Source: Christensenella sp. UBA2853
GTDB taxonomy: Bacteria > Bacillota > Clostridia > Christensenellales > Aristaeellaceae
NCBI GenBank assembly: GCA_002350845.1
Contig: DEFL01000073.1
Coordinates: 1 to 39,003 of the forward strand
Direction of reading: 5' to 3'
Length of the DNA: 39,003 bases
Part shown: piece by piece, positions 25,401-32,791 of the stretch
Position numbering within the stretch: the first letter of the stretch is position 1
How the letters are laid out: each line of letters starts with the position of its first letter
The notes under the pieces: model-generated
Database searches by the model: none
The model's input: only the letters and a program-made list of their open reading frames with translations
Told to the model about the DNA's origin: nothing
Translations under genes and position numbers: made by a program

Positions 25401-28168
25401 CAAAAGGTGGAGCCAGAAGTATTTCGATTATGCCATTCCTTAATGGAATCGCCGGTATCACTTCTCAAGAAAAGACGCTGACCATCAGCGGTGCAGATCT
25501 GGGAACGGCGGCATTCAGCAACAGTAATCAGTGCTTTGTGGCGACGACTGTGAGAATTGACTGGTCAGACATCCCCAATGCCAGGAATTATGTGATCTAT
25601 ATCAGTGATGGATCAAGTTACCGTAAAGTGGATGAAACCAGTACATCACAGTATGATCTTGATGGTGCGTATCTGTCCAAAGAAGGAACATACACGATTG
25701 ATGTGATTGCAACAGCTGAAGGTTTTTCGCAGAGCACATCAACACTGACGCTTACAGCTGTGCAGCCACAGAAAAACTTTACGATTGCATTGAAGAATGC
25801 AGGTCTGGGATTTGAAACGCATGATACGGTTGGCTTTGATATTACAAATCCTTCTGGTTATCCGGTAAAGGTTCGCGTCCGGAAGAATGATGACAGCATG
25901 AATCCTGTCTATTTACCCGAAAACGGAGATTTCACGCAGACATCCGGTAAGATAACATATGTCCCTCTGACGGATGGAACATATGTTGCAGACCTGGTGG
26001 CCTACGCGTCCGTCCCGGTGATCGACAATGCTGCTTACTGGGGAGCATCTGGCAAATCGGTTACATTTAATGTGACGGCAGGTGTCATTGACCGCATTCT
26101 TGTCGGGGGCGAAGAAGAAAATGTACGCAGTGACAAGACGGACCGTGTTTACGCCAAAACGACAAAGACAGTAACAAAGCTGGATGTCTATATTGACAAT
26201 GAGGTCGCGCCGTCCAAGACAATCAATGCGGGAGATTCCACGCAGTGTACGCAAGATCCGGCTACAACCAGACTTCATTTTAATGGAAGCATACGAAGCG
26301 TAGGAGAAGGTGCTCACACTTATCGGTTTGTCAGCACAAATGTGGACGGTGTGGAGTATACGCTCTCAAAAACATTCTATGTCTATACTCCCGATGACAG
26401 AAAGCTGATTCGGTATCCCAAAACCAGCAATGTCTATCTTTTGAAGAATCCTGTTTCTTCTGCTATAGCAGATCGCAAGCTGGACCTTTCCGATAAAATG
26501 ACCATTCTGGGCACCTATGGCACTCTTTATTATGCAGAGACCTATCATAATGGCAAACTGATGCGCGGCTATATTCAGAAGGACCAGGCATCAGAAACGG
26601 AACAGACTGACTGGAGCGCTTATTCTTTAAGTGTCATCAGTTGGCCTGACTCGTCACCTGCTCAGAGAGATTTCGCAGATGGATATGTGGATTACGCGGT
26701 ACAGTTAACCAAGGATTATGACATCAGTGTGTCCTGGGAAGTAACTCCAAATGTGCCGATCCATGCCGGGTTCAGAGTGCTTCTGGAACCGACAGAAGAA
26801 GCTGTGTATTGGGGATGGAAAACGATTGATCTGACAGCAAGCAGGGGATATGTGACAAATGGTACATCACTGACATTTAAGGCCAGTGAACTGGCTGCCG
26901 GGTATAAAGACCAGTTTAATGCTGCAGACGGTGAGTATAAGCTGAAAGTCGAGATGGTTGACATTCAAACGGGAGAATCAAAGCAGACTTCGGTTTCAAA
27001 TGGATTCCGGGTTTTGGGTAATTCAGCTGTCACCAATAGGGCATTTGAATTCTACAATATGCAGTTTGGATATGCGAAGTCAGCCCATGAAGCAACGATG
27101 GGAATCCTGGAACTGAAAGATATGTCCAGCGTATATGCATTTGTTACCGGAAAATGGGACGATGTTCACGTAACTCCCTGGTCCAGAGGCGCACTGATCG
27201 CCGATCAGATTATGGAAAAATTGTCAAAGAATAAAGTGAAGGATGGATTGGACCTCACAACAATTGAACATATCATGACACTTGCAAATTTCGATTTGGA
27301 AATTGTAAAGGCGCTTGAGGAAAAAGCGGAGAAGCTGGCAGAAGCGAGATATGTTTCGAGCAGAGAAACCAGTTGGGTCTTCCAGCTGGACAGGGAAGAG
27401 GATGATCGATATCTTAATGAATTGACGGAAGCGACAATTAATGTAGGAACAACAGAAAAATATTTGAAAATCATGGATGGTATTTCCAAAGTCAAGGATG
27501 TCATAGATGCTTTCAAAAACCTGTTAAAGACTTATTATAATTTCAGTAGCGTATCTGCTTCGGATGTGGCTGACTATATAGAAGTCTTCAAAAATAGTGG
27601 AAATGAATCATTGGAATTTGCTGCAGAATGTCTTTATGCGATGACTTACAGTGATAATACCTTGCTTGCCTATCTGGGGGCAGAGTGGGGATTCAAATAT
27701 ATGGTGTCTGCGGCTGAAGGAAATGTATATTCAGCGATTCTGGATGTTCTTCCGGTCAGCTGGAAGTTTGCAATTCAGGGAGCAGCTGCGGTCAATGATC
27801 TGTTCCTGAATACAAGTTCGACCATTAAGGTTGCACTGGATTATGCCGTGGTCTATGAGGAGATGAAAGGCCTGGTTCAGGAAATGATTACAGAAAAAAC
27901 AAAGTTTGCGAACGATCCAGTGAAGTACTATGAGTCTTTTAAAGCCAAGCAGAATGTGTTTCTGACGACCCTTAGGCTTGAATTAGGGTATCTTGAGGAA
28001 TTGTGCAAAGTGATCAATGAATCGAACTGGCAGAAATTGTGGATCCTGATTGATGAAAAGAATGAGGTCAAATTTGAAGGAGAAAAATGCTACCAAACCT
28101 TCGAAACTTGCCTTAATGATGCCCTGCAGCAATGCTATGGGATCTCAGTGGCGCCATATGTAAAATAA
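19445..28168 (+). CDS. Giant exported multidomain protein with LRR_5, Fn3-like and BACON-like repeats
   Basis: A 2907-residue exported protein. ATG 19445 has the best ribosome site (AAAGGAAAG); ATG 19478 is the alternative. The signal sequence ends near ...SVQAAS. Residues about 45-130 form a short BspA-type leucine-rich (LRR_5) segment (LKTIEEEAFAGNQAITEVVI). Fn3-like domains then alternate with about nine BACON-like repeats at roughly 448-513, 632-718, 853-920, 938-1018, 1157-1220, 1367-1457, 1668-1745, 1761-1833 and 1855-1923, each with an sWitvs-like core, an N-t-g-x-R-t-G-t turn and a final VxQ strand. An SH3-like segment lies at about 2315-2385. Residues about 2450-2907 are helical and unlike anything I know. 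No LPxTG motif or C-terminal membrane anchor. Probably binds glycans or other surfaces. The gene is AT-richer than its flanks. Confidence 0.85.
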   Translation: MILHGSYKGKRMDRSRKINRFIQLAVLQIILCLLLGMCFSVQAASMKLPSGLKTIEEEAFAGNQAITEVVIPDGCTSIGNLAFQNCSALRVVRIPKSVTKIGQNAFENCTNALIMCYKNSAAHNYAMSHQMKCWLYDGTEIDSIMQDDNSIVHLTWTSSGTMGSYMVYERVSGGSDRYLGTTMQCSYQMLVANEGVHEYYVRPVCNIRGIGTTMGKASSVKSILVQMIWRKELSLASVTQIGEGKVIVRWNGISPVTSYSVYEVNGESYSQLASGIKDLEYTIENVSAGTHQYTVRAFYTDESGYDWESSYALAKSVNVIAKLAAPEMIFNADMEPFAKTAAQAPNYQTPVALSVVWNAVENADSYRITVDRVESSKTVNVLDVADIADLSFNIPASLFENLTAKTVYRFGIMACGATESDISYSYFAVVPEDSSIQVNIKRWDYAKKEEGTKTFNVISAREWTATTNVDWLMLRSGAGTLTVTCRYMSASGSRTGVVTLNNGKQTATITVNQNRTSRAPDLNFWGEELSEDKNHPTEIPAGDFKLDISKNGANYVLLSLYQKEGTEYKYKTKANTSSDTYTYTHSYNGVTLAAGQEFCIEISGHYGSKLSDYQDYETSDDVNTRRYYIRIVSEGHQVLINGSTAYHDEIFHYEVYTINAKNVVSISANSSWLKYEVDGNDQSGQHLTVSPDANFTGKSRTGTVTLSSGNATATLKVTQPDMTSRVYNPSNLSQTESSPTVISTNYFSYEAIGMLEKWEVKEGSTWTVMYDTGETDTRPYNDIEYLGDTQYDKWFVSGKTYRLTIYDRDGHSNSYYVKAGSSSNAYVKIREGTSGTFVPAKYSDYTSEKTTMSLQLNSSASWTATSNASWLTVSPTSGTSGNGKSLSVTAAANTSGAKRTGTITFKQGSTSFATYIVTQSSAEYLAIMTEDGVPVETSSQIKHVPGKASSNVRLIVFTDGTEAAISTTSDWITVPASTGSDSNGKQIIVRFTENTTGKARTGSITFKLGGTTKTVSVTQEPTIGIVTLSSPVYSTNKDAPTVTKNDGTDITFKWNQTSNSIYYKLIVKQIDGTENNSYTAIIYPSGTSQMSLTVPGYWFDPLYTGIYRVRIYGYDAYGNSSNVNSYYMTRTVGDAVYLNRKTAQEWKNAGDVPCNSEYVVASASTWTASSSASWITLSKTSGASGDVLKVSLQRNTGAVRSGTVTVKCGSATAKIAISQCAALSEYPNLKTPNLSKQIETPTVLPKTSTLTVTWNVEPQASSYRVTLNRVKSANNSTVLQNSKEMYMDSYADKWNGTGTYTFTTSDLTEGQIYKITFLRSGEYDTGKSHITATSYYFTFMPNTSFLTLNGGKSGTGEDAHCFYADGGEDSTYYTVTSSGTWSATVSDSSWMMVAAAPKDAEYLAEHQEVSAWYASYTGNSGGQFCLSVLENTTGNTRTGTVTVSTPGTSVTFNVVQQQAYEKPELVVPSFGTIESAATEIAFANVNLQWSSGQGNTGKYTVTVYEKNDSGSYSEAVWTSRSTSSLSATIPSTYLKADTKYKLRLETVLVNTNKTVSRTYYFRTGSVNQLTLNADVDWSQMIYGGYVNITASATGGAGGYQYAYQLLLKNLVEQETPWGSERYYQFLPKNTGNYSVKVFVKDSAGKQATYVSTWDNKDSNLISVAVPNEYTANLDYTRQIITYTVISSGGWNLTECPEWITPSLTSGVSGDTLSLGVDRNNGAGRTGVLKITGKNGISSTVTISQGTNYEFILSDTSSIVNNSEQSVYIGFTAANNWAVTDDSDWIVLNTTSGYRGSHTLIATVLANTTTQTRNGKITFTCNGNSYEYEVIQAGTTTADQNLILSEYDWILNGSSAETNAFQILSQSSWTISSYPEWIIPSVTNGTADDKQISFYCATNEEREARSGSIQISSGKTSAVISVWQPGSDAYASVLNFVLPEGSIITGETVSIRVYTKNADSVQLLVDGKAYDTVDVYNGEATIRRSFSKGGARSISIMPFLNGIAGITSQEKTLTISGADLGTAAFSNSNQCFVATTVRIDWSDIPNARNYVIYISDGSSYRKVDETSTSQYDLDGAYLSKEGTYTIDVIATAEGFSQSTSTLTLTAVQPQKNFTIALKNAGLGFETHDTVGFDITNPSGYPVKVRVRKNDDSMNPVYLPENGDFTQTSGKITYVPLTDGTYVADLVAYASVPVIDNAAYWGASGKSVTFNVTAGVIDRILVGGEEENVRSDKTDRVYAKTTKTVTKLDVYIDNEVAPSKTINAGDSTQCTQDPATTRLHFNGSIRSVGEGAHTYRFVSTNVDGVEYTLSKTFYVYTPDDRKLIRYPKTSNVYLLKNPVSSAIADRKLDLSDKMTILGTYGTLYYAETYHNGKLMRGYIQKDQASETEQTDWSAYSLSVISWPDSSPAQRDFADGYVDYAVQLTKDYDISVSWEVTPNVPIHAGFRVLLEPTEEAVYWGWKTIDLTASRGYVTNGTSLTFKASELAAGYKDQFNAADGEYKLKVEMVDIQTGESKQTSVSNGFRVLGNSAVTNRAFEFYNMQFGYAKSAHEATMGILELKDMSSVYAFVTGKWDDVHVTPWSRGALIADQIMEKLSKNKVKDGLDLTTIEHIMTLANFDLEIVKALEEKAEKLAEARYVSSRETSWVFQLDREEDDRYLNELTEATINVGTTEKYLKIMDGISKVKDVIDAFKNLLKTYYNFSSVSASDVADYIEVFKNSGNESLEFAAECLYAMTYSDNTLLAYLGAEWGFKYMVSAAEGNVYSAILDVLPVSWKFAIQGAAAVNDLFLNTSSTIKVALDYAVVYEEMKGLVQEMITEKTKFANDPVKYYESFKAKQNVFLTTLRLELGYLEELCKVINESNWQKLWILIDEKNEVKFEGEKCYQTFETCLNDALQQCYGISVAPYVK

Positions 28169-28204
28169 TTCATCAATGTGCAAAAAGATCATTCTTTATG
28201 ATCG

Positions 28205-28242
28205 AAGCCCGTGAGACTCTTTTCCGAGTCACACGGGCTTTT
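28205..28242 (+). terminator. Terminator of the giant protein gene
   Basis: AAGCCCGTG-A-GACTC pairs with GAGTC-A-CACGGGCTT around TTTTCC and runs into TTTTC. It lies 37 bases after the stop codon. The following gap to 28379 shows nothing else. Confidence 0.88.
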
Positions 28243-28379
28243 CAAATAGTCTGTTAAGATACTATATATAGCATTGCTGGCAATCTGGAAATCTCCTGAT
28301 TGAATATACAACTTGAAGACTTCCCATTTCTCCACCCAGCTGCATATGACAATTGTGTCCGTTTGAAAACACTTGTAAC

Positions 28380-29075
28380 TTACATGGTTTCATCCGGTGC
28401 CCATCCCAGCACCTCATATTTTGCCCTGCGGTTTGCCTTATCGTTGCGCAACTCTCTGGAAGCATACATCGCAACATCCACGGCCACAGCGCGGGGCACG
28501 GCGATCACGCCGTCTCCGTCGGCAACAATAATATCCCCGGGATAGATGGCGACCCCGCCCAGGGCAACCGGGATGTTCTTTTCGCTGAAGCGGATCCTCG
28601 CCTGATCCATCTTCTGGGAGACAAACCGGCACCAGATTGGGACCTTCTGCAAAATGCACTCATCCGAATCCCGGATGCCGCCCCCGTTGGTTATAATCCC
28701 TCGTGCCCCTTTGGCCAGGCAGCTGAGCGTGTTGTCCGAGCCCATAAGGCCCACATCCACGCCGCTCATGTCCAGGACAATCATGTCTCCGTCCTCAATC
28801 TCCTGCATCCACGGGTAGGTCGCAATCGTGTTGTAATAGTTGTTGCTCCACTCCGTGTAGGCATCCCCGCGCAGGAGCGGGGCAGGCCCTTCAAAGGGGA
28901 GATAGCGGGCGGTCCGGGCAATGCCGCAGGCCCGGGTGCGCCAGAGCGGCCGGATGTCCCGGTCCAGCGTCCCATAGTGATGGTACCCCATCCAGTCCAT
29001 GCCGTCGCGCACGTCCGCCACGCGCAGGGGTTCATACAGTTCAAGCAGTTTTCTGTTTTCTTCGCGCAGATCCAT
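28380..29075 (-). CDS. RraA-like family protein
   Basis: A 231-residue cytosolic protein of the RraA/HMG-aldolase family, whose members are metal-dependent aldolases or decarboxylases acting on 4-hydroxy-4-methyl-2-oxoglutarate and related keto acids, or RNase E regulators. Typical features are the start RVADVRDGMDWM, the GDMIVLDMSG core, ARGIITNGGGIRDSDE (active-site Arg-Asp) and PGDIIVADGDGVIAVPR. The start at 29075 is preferred over 29111 because GCAGGAGGC is five bases upstream. It is the last gene of the minus-strand hydrolase cluster, 58 bases after the beta-helix gene, suggesting a keto acid from sugar-acid breakdown. The exact reaction is not predictable. Confidence 0.85.
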   Translation of the reverse strand: MDLREENRKLLELYEPLRVADVRDGMDWMGYHHYGTLDRDIRPLWRTRACGIARTARYLPFEGPAPLLRGDAYTEWSNNYYNTIATYPWMQEIEDGDMIVLDMSGVDVGLMGSDNTLSCLAKGARGIITNGGGIRDSDECILQKVPIWCRFVSQKMDQARIRFSEKNIPVALGGVAIYPGDIIVADGDGVIAVPRAVAVDVAMYASRELRNDKANRRAKYEVLGWAPDETM

Positions 29076-29133
29076 ACATGCCTCCTGCAATATATTTCGT
29101 GCATCCCGCACGATGATAAGCCCAAAGGGAAGA

Positions 29134-30213
29134 TTACTCTCTCACAATCCGCTCCTCAGGGACGTTCCAGACCTGGTTGTCCCGTCCGCGGAGAATGAGG
29201 CGGGCATCGGGCGACGTCAGGAAGAGGCCGGAAATCACATTGCCGTTCCCCTCCATGACCACATCCCGGTCGCAGACATTGTTCAAAAGGATATTCCGGT
29301 CGCCGCGGATGTGCATGGAATCCGCGTGGCTGTTGGAGATCACATTCTCGGACACCGTGTTTCTGTCTCCGTGGAGGAAGAAGGAAACGGTGGGGAAGAT
29401 CCGGGTCTCATGGGCACTGTTGCTTTCCGCATCCGGCGGGAAATACCAGAACATGCCGGCGTCGTCAATGAGGTTGTCGCGGAAGATGCAGTCCGACAGG
29501 CCTTCCAGGCATACCGCCGCATGGAGCAGCCCGTCGCTTTCCTCAAACGCGCCGCCCGAGCGGATAAACTGGATCTGGGAAATCTCCATGCCCTTGTTCT
29601 GGCGGCCCTGCGCGTTGACATACAGGCCGTAATACGGATTGTCCGCTGCCACCCACTTGTGGAAGCGCACATAGTAGGCGGCACGCGGCGCAAAGTACGC
29701 CCCGATTGCGCACCCGTCCACATTGAGCCGCTCAAAGAGGCAGGCGTCGACTTCCGCCTCATCGGAGGCGCACACTGCGCACTGCAGCCCGCAGAAGCTG
29801 AGCTTGCTGAACTCCGCCTGATCCACCCGTGTATGGGACAGCGTGAGGCCGGAGGAGGCAAGCGGATTGTCCATCTTCAGGAGGGGCCGCGTGTCCATTC
29901 CGACAATATCCCCCTGAATGCCCAGATCCCGGATCAGGCAACCTTCCGCGGTCCGGGAGATCCCGACGCTGAGGGCGGGAAAGGAGGTTCCCCTGAGGCG
30001 CAGCTGCGTCCCGAAGCGGCTCTCAAAGACGCCGTTGGGGTCCGAGTTGTAGGCCCAGATGTCGCCTTCGAGGCACACGCAGGGCTGGTCAATCTGGATC
30101 GTCCTCCCCAGATTGTACTGGGCCGCGGGGAGATGCACGCGGCCGGAGCGGGGACCGAGCTCCCGGACCATCTTTCCAATATCGCTGAATGCCAGATCGG
30201 TTTTCTCAGCCAT
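29134..30213 (-). CDS. Right-handed parallel beta-helix protein, pectate-lyase-like fold
   Basis: A 359-residue protein with no signal peptide. Short repeated strands with stacked Asn and hydrophobics run through the C-terminal half (RDNLIDDAGMF, RNTVSENVISNSHADSMHI, RNILLNNVCDRDVVMEGN, GNVISGLFL), the pattern of right-handed beta-helix lyases, glycosidases and epimerases. The N-terminal GRVHLPAAQYNLGRTIQI is the usual helix cap seen in such enzymes. The start codon lies inside the GH9 gene end (eight-base overlap), so translation is coupled. A cytosolic enzyme on imported oligosaccharide is likely; lyase or hydrolase cannot be told apart by eye. Confidence 0.8.
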   Translation of the reverse strand: MAEKTDLAFSDIGKMVRELGPRSGRVHLPAAQYNLGRTIQIDQPCVCLEGDIWAYNSDPNGVFESRFGTQLRLRGTSFPALSVGISRTAEGCLIRDLGIQGDIVGMDTRPLLKMDNPLASSGLTLSHTRVDQAEFSKLSFCGLQCAVCASDEAEVDACLFERLNVDGCAIGAYFAPRAAYYVRFHKWVAADNPYYGLYVNAQGRQNKGMEISQIQFIRSGGAFEESDGLLHAAVCLEGLSDCIFRDNLIDDAGMFWYFPPDAESNSAHETRIFPTVSFFLHGDRNTVSENVISNSHADSMHIRGDRNILLNNVCDRDVVMEGNGNVISGLFLTSPDARLILRGRDNQVWNVPEERIVRE

Positions 30214-32719
30214 GGTTCTCCTCCTCTTCCTTTGCAGCGTCTGCCATCAGATCACGGACGGCGAGGACCAGGAACAGAAAGTGCGTCGAGCCGCCGCCCA
30301 GGACGTACTCGGTCTGCTGCCAGAGATACGGCCACTCCTTGAGCTCGGGAAAGTCCGGCCGGATGAGGGCGGTGCCGGAAATGACGCCGCCCGGGATATA
30401 CGAGGCGTCCGCGCGGTTAAAGCCGTAGGCCGTGGTCGCGGAGACCGCCCCAATGCCCGAGGCAAAGGACACGCTCTCCCCGGGATGGCAGCCCAGGACA
30501 AAGCTCAGCGCATGGCAGGTAAAGTCGGGGTCAAAGATGTCCGGGAAGGCTTTGCAGAGCCAGTAATGGTCGCAGCCCAGCCGCTGGATTTCCCAGCCCG
30601 CGCCCCAGATGTGCGGCTTGTAGGGCACCCCGAAGGGCGTCTGCGCGGCGAGCGCATCCTCCTTTTCTTTGAGGGCCCGGAGGCTTTCGCGGAGCCTGTC
30701 TGTAAACTCCGGACGGTTCAGCACGGGTGCCACGCGTGCCGCAATCCATCCGAGGCGCTCGGGGAGGGAGAAGATGAGGCCGGCTTCTTTAAGCACAGCA
30801 TCCGCATAGCAGGACGCCCCGGTTGTCAGGAAGAGTTCGGCTGCGGCATGCACGCGGGCGGTGCGGACCGCATTTTCCTCCGTGACGCGGGTGATGTCAA
30901 AGAGCGTCCGCGCGGCCGTGAGTGCTTCGTCTGCGAGCGCCGGGCGGAAACTGCGCAGGGCGCGCGCAATCCCGGCAAGGTGCGCGGCGGTGGTCAGCTC
31001 GCGCATGGGATTGTCCTCGGTAAAGACCCAGCGGTCATCCTCGTTTCCGGGAACGCCGTCTGTCATGTTGACCGCGTCGCCCAGCAGCACATACTGCCGG
31101 AGCGTCGGCGCAATGATCCCCCGGTACAGTCTCCCGAGCGCGCGCCAGGCGCCGAGCACGGTGAGCGCGCCGTGCTCCACCTGCTGGAGGAGGTCGTTTT
31201 CCCCGTCCGGGTGGTGGATTTCCACGGTCTGTGTGGTCTGGTCAATCGTGGTGGCGTCCAGGTCCACATGGAACGCCTCATATGTGAGGGCGAGCAGGTA
31301 GGCTTCGCCGGCCTGGGATTCAACGCGCAGATCAAAGTCCCCGGCGTCATGCCATCCGCCGCAATTGAGGCCCGGCACACACTCGCCGGAGCTAAAGCGC
31401 GTCAGGGTATCCGGCCCCTGGCGGTACCCGTCAAAATGATTCCAGGAGACCGGGGCCATCCTTGCGTCATCCATATGGCATCTTCCATGCCAGACGCGGT
31501 AGTGTTCACTGACGCGCATATGGCACATCTGCACGGGCAGGAAGTATTCCAGGACGGGCTGCCAGACCCCGCGGTCAAAGACGTCCGGTGCAATGCGAAA
31601 GACACTGGAGACGGCCGATGCGCAGGTGACCTGGTAGAGGCCGGGCTCAGTGACCGACGTAAAATCAAAGCGCAGATAACGGTAGCGCAGGAAGGTGCCC
31701 CAGTCCTGACAGGGAAGTGTCAGGACCTTTTCTTTTCCCCTTCGGGAAAGGCGCCAGAGCGTCATGTCCGGCTTTTCCGTCTCCCGGCGGTCGAGCTGCA
31801 CGACGGCGGCCTTCACCTGGCGCGGGAGATACCCGACCTGGGAGATCTGAACCTTCGGCGCGCACCGCCAGCCCTCCACGACATGCGGGGTGAGGATCCA
31901 CTCCGCGGCATGCGCACCGCCATCGAGCAGCGGGGAGGTGAGGACAAACCAGCCGTTATTGTGGCTGACGCGGCCGTCCATGAGGCGAAGGTCCGCGCCG
32001 AGGCTCTCCACGGTCAGCGTGAGGAGCGGATCCTCGGGGGCGAGGGTGAAGACGCGGCCGACGGCATACGGTGCCCCGGTTTCCTCATCCGCGCGCAGCG
32101 GGCTGTAGGCGCTGCCCTTTTCCATGAGCCGGTCCGTGTAATCCGCGCGAAGGCCCGCTTTCGGCCATATGCCGCCCGCATAGAGGGATTTGTGGCGCAG
32201 AACCGGCCCGGACGGCTGGCGGGGGAAGAGGCCCTGCGCGTCATCCATGATCCAGCTCTTCCCGAAGAGCAGTCCGGGGAAGAGCTCAAGGTTGAAGAAC
32301 AGGTGATCCTTCCATGCCTCAGGAATGGGGCCGTCCACGTCGACCGTGACGCGGAGCTGCTTTCCTTCGGCGTGGACCGAGACGCTGTAATCCAGCGTGC
32401 AGTCCGGGTAGACCATGGGATTAAAGCCCTGGAGGTGACCCGTTTCATCCGGAAAGTGCAGGTCGGTCCGAATTGTCTGGCCCTGCACATCCACACATCT
32501 GTTGACCTGCTTTGGCACCGGCTGCCACTGGCCGGGCGTTTCTTCAAAGCGCACATCGCCGTTCGCGGCGAGGCGCTCGCCGTGCATGATCAGGGAGATC
32601 CCGCCCTGATGGCCCGCGGGATAGATGTCTTCAAAGGAAATGAGGTCCACGCCCTCACAGGAAAAATAGCCGGTGTCCTGTGTGAGACGGAAGGAGGTTG
32701 CCTGAGGCGTACTGTTCAT
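30206..32719 (-). CDS. GH9-family glycoside hydrolase with N-terminal Ig-like region
   Basis: An 837-residue protein. Residues up to about 290 form an extra beta-rich N-terminal part. A CelD-N-like Ig domain follows (QISQVGYLPRQVKAAVV at about 291). The catalytic (alpha/alpha)6 domain carries GGWHDAGDFD near residue 452-461, whose Asp residues include the general base. The closing segment QQTEYVLGGGSTHFLFLVLA corresponds to the conserved GH9 C-terminal block with the acid Glu. GH9 enzymes are inverting beta-glucanases and exo-glucosidases. There is no signal peptide, which is atypical for cellulases and points to a cytosolic oligosaccharidase. It is flanked by the beta-helix gene (overlap) and a hairpin upstream. 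Confidence 0.85.
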   Translation of the reverse strand: MNSTPQATSFRLTQDTGYFSCEGVDLISFEDIYPAGHQGGISLIMHGERLAANGDVRFEETPGQWQPVPKQVNRCVDVQGQTIRTDLHFPDETGHLQGFNPMVYPDCTLDYSVSVHAEGKQLRVTVDVDGPIPEAWKDHLFFNLELFPGLLFGKSWIMDDAQGLFPRQPSGPVLRHKSLYAGGIWPKAGLRADYTDRLMEKGSAYSPLRADEETGAPYAVGRVFTLAPEDPLLTLTVESLGADLRLMDGRVSHNNGWFVLTSPLLDGGAHAAEWILTPHVVEGWRCAPKVQISQVGYLPRQVKAAVVQLDRRETEKPDMTLWRLSRRGKEKVLTLPCQDWGTFLRYRYLRFDFTSVTEPGLYQVTCASAVSSVFRIAPDVFDRGVWQPVLEYFLPVQMCHMRVSEHYRVWHGRCHMDDARMAPVSWNHFDGYRQGPDTLTRFSSGECVPGLNCGGWHDAGDFDLRVESQAGEAYLLALTYEAFHVDLDATTIDQTTQTVEIHHPDGENDLLQQVEHGALTVLGAWRALGRLYRGIIAPTLRQYVLLGDAVNMTDGVPGNEDDRWVFTEDNPMRELTTAAHLAGIARALRSFRPALADEALTAARTLFDITRVTEENAVRTARVHAAAELFLTTGASCYADAVLKEAGLIFSLPERLGWIAARVAPVLNRPEFTDRLRESLRALKEKEDALAAQTPFGVPYKPHIWGAGWEIQRLGCDHYWLCKAFPDIFDPDFTCHALSFVLGCHPGESVSFASGIGAVSATTAYGFNRADASYIPGGVISGTALIRPDFPELKEWPYLWQQTEYVLGGGSTHFLFLVLAVRDLMADAAKEEEENHG

Positions 32720-32745
32720 AGCGCTGCCTGCCTTTTTGAGAAATG

Positions 32746-32770
32746 CGGGAGACGGCCAGGCCGTCTCCCG
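32746..32770 (-). other. Perfect intercistronic hairpin before the GH9 gene
   Basis: CGGGAGACGG and CCGTCTCCCG pair over ten bases around a five-base loop in the 72-base gap between the two cistrons. No T-run follows on the minus strand. It resembles the hairpins in the importer operon. Confidence 0.65.
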
Positions 32771-32791
32771 GGAAATCCAGTGTTCGGGAAA

